A stretch of 64,000 bases of DNA from an uncultured Tolumonas sp. GTDB lineage: Bacteria > Pseudomonadota > Gammaproteobacteria > Enterobacterales > Aeromonadaceae. Shown one piece after another: positions 1-7,547 of the stretch. Numbering within the stretch: the stretch's first letter is position 1; every line of letters starts with the position of its first letter. The stretch is taken from assembly GCF_963678185.1 (NCBI RefSeq), contig NZ_OY782757.1:1313001-1377000 (forward strand). The letters run 5' to 3'. A program made the position numbers and the translations under genes. Below the pieces are notes generated by a model. It did no database searches. It worked only from the letters and a program-made list of their open reading frames with translations, and was not told the DNA's origin.

Positions 1-19
1 ACAGAGGTACTCATACGCC

Positions 20-349
20 ATGAGCTTTGAATCAGAAAAACGTTTTAACGATCTGCAACACTTCCCACGTGGCATTCGCCGCAGCGGTAATTTTACTGTT
101 GGTGAAAGTGATCTGCTGGAACGCCATGGGCATGCCATGATGGAACTGTACCAAGGCAAACGACTGCCAAAAGATGATGTAGAAACTGCATTTGTTGAAC
201 GAGTAACTGCTGGTGATGCCGCAGGTAACCCGTTTGCCAAAGTATGGTTGAAATATATCAAGGTGATCGGTCCACGCCGCGTACACCGTCTGTGCACTTC
301 TAACGGCGACGAAGGTAGCTTCGAAACGGTAGAAGAGCCACTGGAGTAA
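20..349 (+). CDS. maoP: MaoP-type macrodomain Ori protein (DUF413)
   Basis: This 109-residue protein resembles E. coli MaoP (formerly YifE), which acts with the maoS site to organise the Ori macrodomain. The family signature is visible near the N-terminus as HFPRGIRRSGNFT followed by LLERHG, and the length matches the family. An AGAGG ribosome-binding site lies about 10 nt before the ATG. The stop TAA overlaps the ATG of the downstream hdfR gene by one base (TAATG), so the two genes are probably translationally coupled. In E. coli maoP and hdfR are neighbours but divergent; here they point the same way. The upstream promoter and any maoS site lie outside the window. Confidence 0.85.
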   Translation: MSFESEKRFNDLQHFPRGIRRSGNFTVGESDLLERHGHAMMELYQGKRLPKDDVETAFVERVTAGDAAGNPFAKVWLKYIKVIGPRRVHRLCTSNGDEGSFETVEEPLE

Positions 350-1206
350 TGGATACGGATCTGCTGCGTACCTTTATTGAGGTCAGCAAAACCCGTCACT
401 TCGGACGCGCCGCCGAGAATTTGTATCTCACACAATCGGCGGTGAGTTTTCGCATTCGCCAGCTGGAACAACAGCTGGGCGTCAGCCTTTTTGCTCGTCA
501 CCGTAACAATATTCAGTTAACCCAATCGGGTGAACATCTCCTGCCCTATGCGGAAACTATTTTGCAGACCTTAGGCCGTGCGAAACAGACCTTAGCCAAA
601 GATGATGCCATGCAGCATCAGCTGGTGATTGGTGCACCGCAAGCCTGTTGGGAGATGGGATTACAGCAATGGCTCGATGGCTGGTTTAGCGAACAGCAAG
701 ATCAAGCGATGCGGTTGGAAACAGGCAACCGTGAACAACTCTGTCGCCAGCTCTTAGAGCGTGCGCTTGATCTGGCCGTGATGACTGAACCGAGTAAAAT
801 TGATGAAGTCACCGTACGTCAGGTGGGGGAATTTCAGCTTTGTCTGGTGAGTCGCACACCGCGCTTAAATACCAGCATGCTGAATGAGCAAGCGGTGATC
901 TGGCTCGACTGGAGCACCAATATGGGCTCAGCGAACGTGCCGGCGGAATTATTGCAGCGCATGCCGACGTTACAGACCAGTTCTGTTCAGCAAGCGTTAC
1001 ATCATCTGCTTAAACATGGCGGTGTTGCTTATCTGCCGCGGCATTTTATTGCCAGTCATCTAAAAAATGGTGAATTGCATTTTGTCGATGGCGCACAAGT
1101 GCTGCCACGCCCCATCTATCTGGCTTATCGTAGTGGTAGTGAACAGCAACCTCAATTAGAGGCGCTGCTCAATCGTCCTTTACGTCTCGGCACCCAGACC
1201 GTTTAA
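349..1206 (+). CDS. hdfR: LysR-family regulator HdfR
   Basis: A 285-residue LysR-type regulator with an N-terminal winged helix-turn-helix (residues 1-60, opening MDTDLLRTFIEVSKTRHFGR) that is nearly identical to E. coli HdfR over the DNA-binding domain. The co-inducer-binding domain fills the rest but is more divergent. In E. coli HdfR represses flhDC and affects std and glutamate synthase genes; the targets here are unknown. It follows maoP with a one-base overlap. It converges with the LacI-type regulator, whose stop codon overlaps this one (1203-1206), with no visible terminator between them. Confidence 0.85.
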   Translation: MDTDLLRTFIEVSKTRHFGRAAENLYLTQSAVSFRIRQLEQQLGVSLFARHRNNIQLTQSGEHLLPYAETILQTLGRAKQTLAKDDAMQHQLVIGAPQACWEMGLQQWLDGWFSEQQDQAMRLETGNREQLCRQLLERALDLAVMTEPSKIDEVTVRQVGEFQLCLVSRTPRLNTSMLNEQAVIWLDWSTNMGSANVPAELLQRMPTLQTSSVQQALHHLLKHGGVAYLPRHFIASHLKNGELHFVDGAQVLPRPIYLAYRSGSEQQPQLEALLNRPLRLGTQTV

Positions 1207-2210
1207 AGTTTTCGCTTATTCACCTTAACTGAGCTGCTACGTAAAACCAGTCGTGGTGATAAAGTCAGATGATGAATATCGGTCTCCTTTCCTTCCACTA
1301 ACCGCATCATCTCCTGGCAACCCAAGTGGCCAATTTCACGCATCGGCTGGGAAACACTGCTGATGTTCATCACCTTTGCCAGCAAAGTGTTATCAAACCC
1401 AACCACCAGCACCTGTTCTGGCACCTGATAACCACGTTGCAGCAATATCTCAATGACTTGTTGTGCCGCCACATCGTTAAACGCAAAAATAGCGGAAAAC
1501 GGTAATGACGGGTGCGAATCCAGATAATCATTAAAACATTCCGCCAACTCGACCGCAGTCAGTGCTGGTGTTTGAATGATATTTTCGGGTTCGAGCGGTA
1601 CGCCGAGTGCAGCCAAACGATCGCTGAAACCACCGAATTTTTGCTCAACATCATCAATTGAACCTAAATAACCAATCGCGGTGTGACCCATGCTGACCAG
1701 ATGTTCCGCCACCTGTGCACCACCTTCCACATGATCTACCGCAACACTGGTTAACCCTGACAGTAGTTGAGTTAACACCACTACCGGAAACGACAGGCTA
1801 TTAAGCGTGGCAATGTGCTCGGTAGTGCGCGAACAAGGTACAATAAACAAACCGTCAATTTTATATTGCTTGCACGCATTCATCAGCGCCAGTTCACGTT
1901 GAATATCACCGCGGGAGTTAAACACCAATAGTGCCCGCCCAAGGTGCTGAGCTTCCTGTTCAACGATATCCAATAACTCGGCAAAATAAGGGTTTGCCAA
2001 GGTCGGTAAAATAATGGCGAACAACGGTGTTTTTTCCACACTTTTTCGCCCACCGCCGAGTGGCTGGTTATAAACATAACCCAGCTCTTGCACCACGGCA
2101 CGCACGTGTGCCGCGGTATCAGGTGATACTTTATCTGAGTTATTCAGCACGCGGGAAATCGTGGCAATGGATACCCCCGCTAACTGAGCGACATCTCTTA
2201 TTGTTGTCAT
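1203..2210 (-). CDS. LacI-family regulator, probably of the adjacent GH32 gene
   Basis: 335 residues with the LacI architecture: helix-turn-helix at residues 2-24 (TIRDVAQLAGVSIATISRVL), a hinge helix to about 60, and a periplasmic-binding-protein-like effector domain beginning near KTPLFAIILPTLANPYF. It lies 32 bp downstream of the GH32 fructosidase gene on the same strand, so the two are almost certainly cotranscribed and the regulator probably controls the enzyme gene. The effector is likely a fructose-containing sugar or sugar phosphate; this is inference from context. The ribosome-binding site is weak. It resembles ScrR/CscR-type regulators, but I cannot assign an orthologue. Confidence 0.8.
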   Translation of the reverse strand: MTTIRDVAQLAGVSIATISRVLNNSDKVSPDTAAHVRAVVQELGYVYNQPLGGGRKSVEKTPLFAIILPTLANPYFAELLDIVEQEAQHLGRALLVFNSRGDIQRELALMNACKQYKIDGLFIVPCSRTTEHIATLNSLSFPVVVLTQLLSGLTSVAVDHVEGGAQVAEHLVSMGHTAIGYLGSIDDVEQKFGGFSDRLAALGVPLEPENIIQTPALTAVELAECFNDYLDSHPSLPFSAIFAFNDVAAQQVIEILLQRGYQVPEQVLVVGFDNTLLAKVMNISSVSQPMREIGHLGCQEMMRLVEGKETDIHHLTLSPRLVLRSSSVKVNKRKL

Positions 2211-2242
2211 TGACGTTCCATTAATTTTTGCATTTCCGGTTG

Positions 2243-3709
2243 TTAGGTTTGCGGTAAAGCCAACGTATGCCAGAGCGCATTACTTACCGTTACTGCGCCA
2301 ATAGTCACTTCTGCACTGAACTGGTGATTTGGCCCGTGCTCCGGAAACGCCAGATTCGTCACCGCATAACGTCCATCATCCAGCAGTAATTCCACCGAAC
2401 TGCGATCCAGCAATAAATCGAGTGAAATATTCCGGTTAGCACCTAATGCCAAAGTGTAATCGTGAGGAAACTGTTGCGCATATGTCTCATCGCCAGAAGC
2501 ACCGAAGCGCTGACAACGTAGCGTCAAAAGGTCATCTTGCGTGGTCAGTATCAGCTGCATCCCCGGCGACGGCGTCAGTGACAATGAACTGTTATCATCC
2601 AGTGCGACACTTAGCATTAAACGAGCAGCAGCTGTCCATTCGGTTTGCAACAGTGATACTGAAGCCGCATAGCTATTATCGGCTAACGGCTGTGTCGTAA
2701 CATGCGCCACATCAAGTTCCCGAATAAAGGCATGGTGTAATCGTAACCCTTCATTCGTCGGTTTCAGGGTGAGTTCCTGCGGCATGCTCATCGCCGAACG
2801 CCAGCTTTGCGTTGGCGTATGGTTGGCATACGGCCAGCAACTCATCCACGCCAATGCGATACGGCGGCCATCATTTTGCGGGATATCCGCCCAGGTTTGC
2901 GTGGCATAGAAATCACGGCCATGATCCAGCCATAACACCGTTTCCGTCGTGTGATCATTAATAAAACGTTCGCCATCAAACTGACCGACAAAATATTGCG
3001 TTCCGGAACCACCCGCATAGGCTTCACGTTGTACGCCTACAATCAAGATCCAACGACTGTCTGCGCTACCTTCTATTTTCATTTCAAACAGATCAGGACA
3101 TTCCCACGCGCGTTCATCGTGCGCGCCATGCCCGTCACCGAACGATGAGCTGAATTGCCAATTTTTGGCATCGGTAGAACGATAGATACTAACTTGCTGC
3201 CCGGTCGTCACCACCATGATCCAATGCTGGCTTGGGCTGTGCCAAAACACTTTAGGGTCGCGAAAATCTTGTAAGCCTGGGTTCGCAATGACCGGGTTGC
3301 CACTGTATTTAGTCCAGTGGCGGCCATTGTCGTGGCTGTAGGCCAAGCCTTGCGATTGCGGAAAATCGACATCATCCGGCTGTTTTTCTGACGCGATGGT
3401 GTAATAGGCCAACAGACCATCGTTGCCATTAAACAAACCAGATTTATCGCCGTAATCTACGGTTGCGGTGCCGGAAAAACACATCCCCAACGCATCGGGT
3501 GCTAATGCGATCGGCAAGTGTGTCCAGGACAAGAGATCGGTGCTGACCGCATGGCCCCAGTGCATCGGCCCCCATACGCTATCGCAGGGGTAATATTGAT
3601 AAAATAGATGGTATTCACCGTCTTTGTAAACTAATCCATTGGGGTCATTCAACCAGCCAAAAGCAGGCGTAAAATGCAGCAATGGACGGTAATGTTTTTC
3701 GGCTAACAT
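2243..3709 (-). CDS. GH32 exo-fructosidase, levanase/exo-inulinase type, cytoplasmic
   Basis: A 488-residue glycoside hydrolase family 32 enzyme that removes terminal fructose from sucrose or fructans. The triad motifs are present: WLNDPNG with nucleophile D22, FRDP with D151 and ECPDLF with acid/base E203. Segments such as FYQYYP, WGPMHWGHAVS, GGSGTQYFVGQFDG and GRDFYATQTW match the Bacillus SacC levanase/exo-inulinase branch better than ScrB-type sucrose-6-phosphate hydrolases. No signal peptide is seen, so it should act on imported sugars. The ATG at 3709 is preferred over an upstream TTG (3736) because AGGAG precedes it by 5 nt. A LacI regulator follows; no sugar transporter is adjacent. 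Confidence 0.85.
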   Translation of the reverse strand: MLAEKHYRPLLHFTPAFGWLNDPNGLVYKDGEYHLFYQYYPCDSVWGPMHWGHAVSTDLLSWTHLPIALAPDALGMCFSGTATVDYGDKSGLFNGNDGLLAYYTIASEKQPDDVDFPQSQGLAYSHDNGRHWTKYSGNPVIANPGLQDFRDPKVFWHSPSQHWIMVVTTGQQVSIYRSTDAKNWQFSSSFGDGHGAHDERAWECPDLFEMKIEGSADSRWILIVGVQREAYAGGSGTQYFVGQFDGERFINDHTTETVLWLDHGRDFYATQTWADIPQNDGRRIALAWMSCWPYANHTPTQSWRSAMSMPQELTLKPTNEGLRLHHAFIRELDVAHVTTQPLADNSYAASVSLLQTEWTAAARLMLSVALDDNSSLSLTPSPGMQLILTTQDDLLTLRCQRFGASGDETYAQQFPHDYTLALGANRNISLDLLLDRSSVELLLDDGRYAVTNLAFPEHGPNHQFSAEVTIGAVTVSNALWHTLALPQT

Positions 3710-3841
3710 GACAGCTCCTGACAACCAATGTAACAAGATAGTTTCATCAGTATTAAATTAAGAAGACGATCTATAGCTAAAAATATACGCGTTAAATGTG
3801 AATAACCGCAGATAAACAGTGAAAATGATATGTAAAACATG

Positions 3842-3866
3842 CTGTAACAAATAAATTTTGTTACAG
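3842..3866. promoter_or_regulatory. 10-bp inverted repeat upstream of the GH32 gene
   Basis: CTGTAACAAA and its exact reverse complement TTTGTTACAG are separated by five bases. The repeat straddles the stop codon of the phosphodiesterase gene and lies about 130-155 bp upstream of the GH32 start. Neither strand has a good T-run after it, so an operator is at least as likely as a terminator. A further half-site (TGTAACAA) occurs at 3729-3736. LacI-family binding is possible but unproven. Confidence 0.4.
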
Positions 3867-4421
3867 AAAAGACGCCAACTGAATAGAAGCTAAAACCTGA
3901 TCGGTTTGCAGCCCGATAATGTTTAATGTGCCGTGTTGATAAATAGCATAACTCGGCTCAGCGCCATTACGTGGAAAGGTAATTGAACCGGGGTTGATCC
4001 GGCAGATGCCGTTGGCATCTTGCTCAACGCCAGCAACATGCGAATGTCCACTCAGCAGCACATCACCCGCCACTAAGGGTAAGATTTCGGCTTCATACAG
4101 ATGCCCATGTGTCATAAACCAACGACGAGAATCGACTAACAGCTGGTTATGCGGGGCTAAACAGGGAAATTGCAGCAACATCTGATCAACTTCACTGTCG
4201 CAGTTCCCTCTTACCGCAATGATCTTTTCCCGTAATGCATTGAGAGCTTCTGCAACTAATGGCGGTGCATAACCTTCCGGCACAGGGTTACGAGGCCCGT
4301 GATTTAAAATATCACCGAGTATCAGATAATAATCCGGTGCAAATTGTTGGGCGTGATCCAGTGTTTTTTGCAACGCAGGAAGGCAACCGTGAATATCTGA
4401 AATGATGGCAAAAGAAAGCAT
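3861..4421 (-). CDS. yfcE: YfcE-type metallophosphodiesterase
   Basis: A 186-residue calcineurin-like phosphoesterase. The metal-binding motifs are in order: DIHG near residue 10, GDILNHG near 37, GNCD near 74, THGHLY near 107 and SGHSH near 125. Length and motif spacing match E. coli YfcE, a manganese-dependent enzyme active on artificial phosphodiesters whose natural substrate is unclear. The ATG at 4421 is preferred to the GTG at 4430 because GAGG lies 8 nt before it. The gene is followed by the GH32 gene on the same strand, and an ERIC element lies just upstream. Confidence 0.8.
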   Translation of the reverse strand: MLSFAIISDIHGCLPALQKTLDHAQQFAPDYYLILGDILNHGPRNPVPEGYAPPLVAEALNALREKIIAVRGNCDSEVDQMLLQFPCLAPHNQLLVDSRRWFMTHGHLYEAEILPLVAGDVLLSGHSHVAGVEQDANGICRINPGSITFPRNGAEPSYAIYQHGTLNIIGLQTDQVLASIQLASFL

Positions 4422-4455
4422 GACTGGCACCTCATCACTAGTCAGGGAAAAGTAT

Positions 4456-4583
4456 TATACCCTTCGTACTTGAAGTTGCAGCATCGTTGACAGCGTTCAC
4501 TCACCCCAATCACATAGCCTATCTATGCTCATGGGGATTTGCTCACTTGTCGCCTTGCTGCAACTCCAATTACTTTGGGTATA
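4456..4583. repeat. ERIC element, full length (about 128 bp)
   Basis: An imperfect palindrome bounded by TATACCC and GGGTATA, matching the enterobacterial repetitive intergenic consensus as I remember it. Recognisable parts on the plus strand are CTTCGTACTTGAAGTTGCA at the left, a central CACCCCAATCACATAG / CTATGCTCATGGGGAT hairpin, and TTGCTGCAACTCCAATTAC near the right end. It sits in the gap between feoC and the phosphodiesterase gene, both on the minus strand, so it would be transcribed as a hairpin from the feo side. A shortened relative occurs at 30767-30848. Confidence 0.85.
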
Positions 4584-4626
4584 TAGGCGAGCAGCGCGCC
4601 CAGCAAAGCCGGACGCGTTTTGAGGA

Positions 4627-4869
4627 TTAATTTTTCTGGATAAAACCAATCAAACCTTCAGGTTGCCATTCGTAGTAGATTTCACTGCGCTGGCCGCAGC
4701 AACTGCCGCTGCAACCACCAGCAGAGACTTTACGTACCCGCCCCTTGCGCATCCAGACACCAATCATCGCATCGATGGCATCTTCGGAGGTCTGGAACTG
4801 CCGGGCCAGTTCGCGCCCGGTCATTCGTTGTTGTTGCTGCAGACAATCGGCAATATCACGCAAGATCAT
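4627..4869 (-). CDS. feoC: FeoC, small winged-helix protein of the ferrous iron system
   Basis: 80 residues with an N-terminal winged-helix region (MILRDIADCLQ, then ELARQFQTSEDAIDAMI) and the cysteine cluster CSGSCC typical of FeoC, proposed to bind an Fe-S cluster or to act as a stability factor for FeoB. The ATG overlaps the feoB stop by four bases (ATGA), giving a coupled feoA-feoB-feoC operon in the E. coli order. Length matches the family (78 residues in E. coli). FeoC is restricted to gammaproteobacteria, which agrees with the rest of the window. Confidence 0.85.
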   Translation of the reverse strand: MILRDIADCLQQQQRMTGRELARQFQTSEDAIDAMIGVWMRKGRVRKVSAGGCSGSCCGQRSEIYYEWQPEGLIGFIQKN

Positions 4870-7145
4870 ATCAATACCCTCTTGTTCAGCAGAATATCGC
4901 CGCGACGGCGTAAGCCTAATGTCAGCAGCAAGAACCCGCCAATGTAGAACAGGATCCAGAACAGACTGGTGGTTGGATGACTGCTAAATGTTGTGATCTG
5001 AAAGTAAAGTGTCGATGCCGCAAAGGCCAGCAAGTTACACCACATCGCCACAAAAATAGCCCAGTTACGCCCTGACTCGCGGAACAACGCACCCATTGCC
5101 GCAGAACATGGCATATAAAGCAGAATGAATAACAGGTAAGCAAACGCGCCAGCCGCCCCAGCAAAATGTTGCTGCATGTTGGCATAGACAGAGACATCTA
5201 CCGATTGATTGGCAGCCGCTGCTTGTTCATCACTAATATCACCAATATCCAAACCAACCGGATCTTTAACGTTAATGTTGGCCAAATTTGCAGGAATGGT
5301 CGCGGCCGCTTCAGTCACTTTATTCCACAGATTAAATTCTGGTTTAGCCCCCGAATCAGCCGCACTGGCTTGATAGAGCGTATTCAAAGTCCCGACTACT
5401 GCTTCTTTTGCAAAAATACCGGTAATGATGCCCACCGTGGCCTGCCAGTTATCAGGTTTCACACCCAACGGTGACAATACTGGTGTGATTTGCTGGGCAG
5501 CAACCGCCAGCAGTGATTTACCGTTATTCTGATTACCAAACGAACCATCGGTGCCCATCGAGTTAAAAACACTCAATATGGCCACCACCACAACAATCAC
5601 CTTGCCCGCACCTAACAAAAAGATTTTCAATTTTTGCCAAGTTTTCAGGAATATGTAATTTAAGCGGGGCAACTCATAATCGGGCATTTCCATAATGGAT
5701 GATTCGCTTTTGCCCGGCAGGATCGTGTTACGCAGCACCAGCCCGGTAAATACAGCAGCCAAAATACCCAGTAAATAAAGTGCAAATACCACGTTCTGGC
5801 CTGATTGTGGGAAAAATGCCACCGCAAACAGCGCATACACCGGTAACCGTGCACCACAAGACATAAACGGCGCCATGGCATTGGTCAGCATACGTTCACG
5901 TTCTGAATTTAATGTACGGGTCGCCATGAAAGCCGGCACTGAACAACCAAACCCCATCAGCATTGGCACAAATGCCTTACCGGGTAAGCCCAGATAACGC
6001 ATTAACCGATCGACCACGAACGCAGCCCGTGCCAGATAACCTGATGCTTCCAGTGCCGCCAAAAACATATACAAAAAACCGATCACCGGAATGAAGGTGG
6101 CAACAGTTTGAATACCGGTACCAAAACCATCAGATACCAGTGCAATCAGCCATTCCGGCAAGCCAAGATGTTCAAATAAGACACGAGAGCCTTCGACAAA
6201 AATACCGCCCGCCAGAATGTCGAAAAAGTCGATAAAAGCACTACCGAGGTTGATGGCAAACAGGAACATCAGATACATAACGCCCAGGAACACCGGTAGA
6301 CCCAACCAGCGATTCAATACCAGGTTATCTAACTGCTCACTGCGTTTCTGGCTCAATTTGCCATGCTGATGCAATGTAAGGCGACACTCGTTATACACAT
6401 AACTAAAACGTGCATCGGCCAGTAACAAATCTAAATCATGCTCTTTTTGCAGTTGGGCAATTTGCTGCATCACTGACACCGAAACTTGCCCAGCCATCGA
6501 TTCTTCCACCACTGGATCTTGCTCCAGCAGGCGCAAAGCACAGCCACGGTTAGATAAATGCGAATGAGATAATTGCGGTGCCATTTGACCAACCAACGAA
6601 TCAATATCATTACCGTAGGTTAATTCTAATGGCTGGGAAGCCTGCGTTTGTTCAATTAATGCCGGTAAAATGGCTTTAAAAGAAAGCACTTCTTTGCGGT
6701 TATGTGCCGATAATGCCACCACCGGGCAGCCCAGTTTGTCACTTAATACTTTGGTATCAATCGACTGATTACGACGTTTCAATACATCGTATTTATTCAG
6801 CACCACCAATACAGGCAAGCCTAATTCCCGCAACTGCAATGTCAGCAACAGGGAACGCTCCAGACTGCTGGAATCAACCACGTTGATCACCAGATCCGGT
6901 TTGTTGTTCATGACATAACGAAAGGCAATCTGCTCATCAATCGAGCTGTCACGGCTTTCCAGCGCATAAATCCCCGGCAGATCGACCAATTCATAAGCAT
7001 AATCTTCAAACTGGAATTGGCCGGTTTTCTTATCAACTGTCACGCCACTCCAGTTACCAACCTGCTGATTAGCGCCGGTTAGCGCATTAAACAGTGATGT
7101 TTTCCCGCTATTCGGGTTACCCACGGTGACAATGTGATGACTCAT
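4866..7145 (-). CDS. feoB: FeoB, GTP-dependent ferrous iron permease
   Basis: A 759-residue inner-membrane protein that imports Fe(II). The cytoplasmic G domain shows G1 GNPNSGKT (9-16), G2 around T36, G3 DLPG (55-58) and G4 NKYD (117-120). A helical regulatory domain follows to about 270, then the membrane domain with two Gate motifs (for example near GFGCSVPAFMATR and YMPCSAAMGALFRESG, which contain the conserved cysteines). The length fits the gammaproteobacterial type (773 in E. coli). The start overlaps the feoA stop and the stop overlaps the feoC start, each by four bases. Expression should follow the Fur box upstream of feoA. Confidence 0.95.
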   Translation of the reverse strand: MSHHIVTVGNPNSGKTSLFNALTGANQQVGNWSGVTVDKKTGQFQFEDYAYELVDLPGIYALESRDSSIDEQIAFRYVMNNKPDLVINVVDSSSLERSLLLTLQLRELGLPVLVVLNKYDVLKRRNQSIDTKVLSDKLGCPVVALSAHNRKEVLSFKAILPALIEQTQASQPLELTYGNDIDSLVGQMAPQLSHSHLSNRGCALRLLEQDPVVEESMAGQVSVSVMQQIAQLQKEHDLDLLLADARFSYVYNECRLTLHQHGKLSQKRSEQLDNLVLNRWLGLPVFLGVMYLMFLFAINLGSAFIDFFDILAGGIFVEGSRVLFEHLGLPEWLIALVSDGFGTGIQTVATFIPVIGFLYMFLAALEASGYLARAAFVVDRLMRYLGLPGKAFVPMLMGFGCSVPAFMATRTLNSERERMLTNAMAPFMSCGARLPVYALFAVAFFPQSGQNVVFALYLLGILAAVFTGLVLRNTILPGKSESSIMEMPDYELPRLNYIFLKTWQKLKIFLLGAGKVIVVVVAILSVFNSMGTDGSFGNQNNGKSLLAVAAQQITPVLSPLGVKPDNWQATVGIITGIFAKEAVVGTLNTLYQASAADSGAKPEFNLWNKVTEAAATIPANLANINVKDPVGLDIGDISDEQAAAANQSVDVSVYANMQQHFAGAAGAFAYLLFILLYMPCSAAMGALFRESGRNWAIFVAMWCNLLAFAASTLYFQITTFSSHPTTSLFWILFYIGGFLLLTLGLRRRGDILLNKRVLI

Positions 7146-7363
7146 ACTGCTTGCACCTCGATTAAGCGCGCTAAGGCGGTCTGAATGGAAAGCGTAATGC
7201 TGGATGTCGCGATTTGTAATGGATCGCCCAATGGTGCCTGCCGAATAAAACGGATTTCTGAAGATGGCAATAACCCCATCGCCATTAGTTTGCGTTTCAC
7301 CGCAGGTTCGAGTTGCGCCAGACTCACGATGCGAGCCGTTTCACCCGGCTTTAATTCTGACAT
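7142..7363 (-). CDS. feoA: FeoA, SH3-like ferrous iron transport protein
   Basis: About 73 residues (MSELKPGETARIVSL onward) with the SH3-like beta-barrel pattern of FeoA, including KRKLMAMGLLPSSEI and APLGDP. FeoA is a cytoplasmic partner needed for FeoB-mediated Fe(II) uptake. I chose the ATG at 7363; an ATG two codons earlier (7369) is equally possible, and a still longer reading frame to 7402 would run into the Fur box, so it is unlikely. The stop overlaps the feoB start by four bases. Confidence 0.88.
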   Translation of the reverse strand: MSELKPGETARIVSLAQLEPAVKRKLMAMGLLPSSEIRFIRQAPLGDPLQIATSSITLSIQTALARLIEVQAV

Positions 7364-7386
7364 TAGCATTCTGCACCACCAGTTAT

Positions 7387-7401
7387 TGATAATCGTTATC
7401 A
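7387..7401. promoter_or_regulatory. Fur box of the feoABC operon
   Basis: TGATAATCGTTATCA matches the 7-1-7 Fur consensus TGATAATNATTATCA at all but one position. It lies about 25 bp upstream of the feoA start, where bound Fur would block transcription. A second partial copy, AATGATAAT, lies at 7416-7424, as expected for overlapping or tandem Fur dimers. Confidence 0.85.
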
Positions 7402-7547
7402 CTAAGATTCAGTTTAATGATAATCCCGCCAAAATAAAGTGGTTTTGTGAGGAAAACACACATTCCCAGTGAAATAAATTCATCAAAAAATGTGCCATTA
7501 CAATGATTAAACAGCGTTGCAACAATTGGATAACAGGAATAGTGGAA

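Noticed and set aside
5166..5474. 102-codon plus-strand ORF antisense to feoB
   Set aside because: Shadow of a strongly conserved coding region; no start signal.
7388..7424. FNR box upstream of feoA
   Set aside because: TTGATAATCGTTATCA looks similar, but the right half does not fit ATCAA at the required spacing; the Fur box explains it better.
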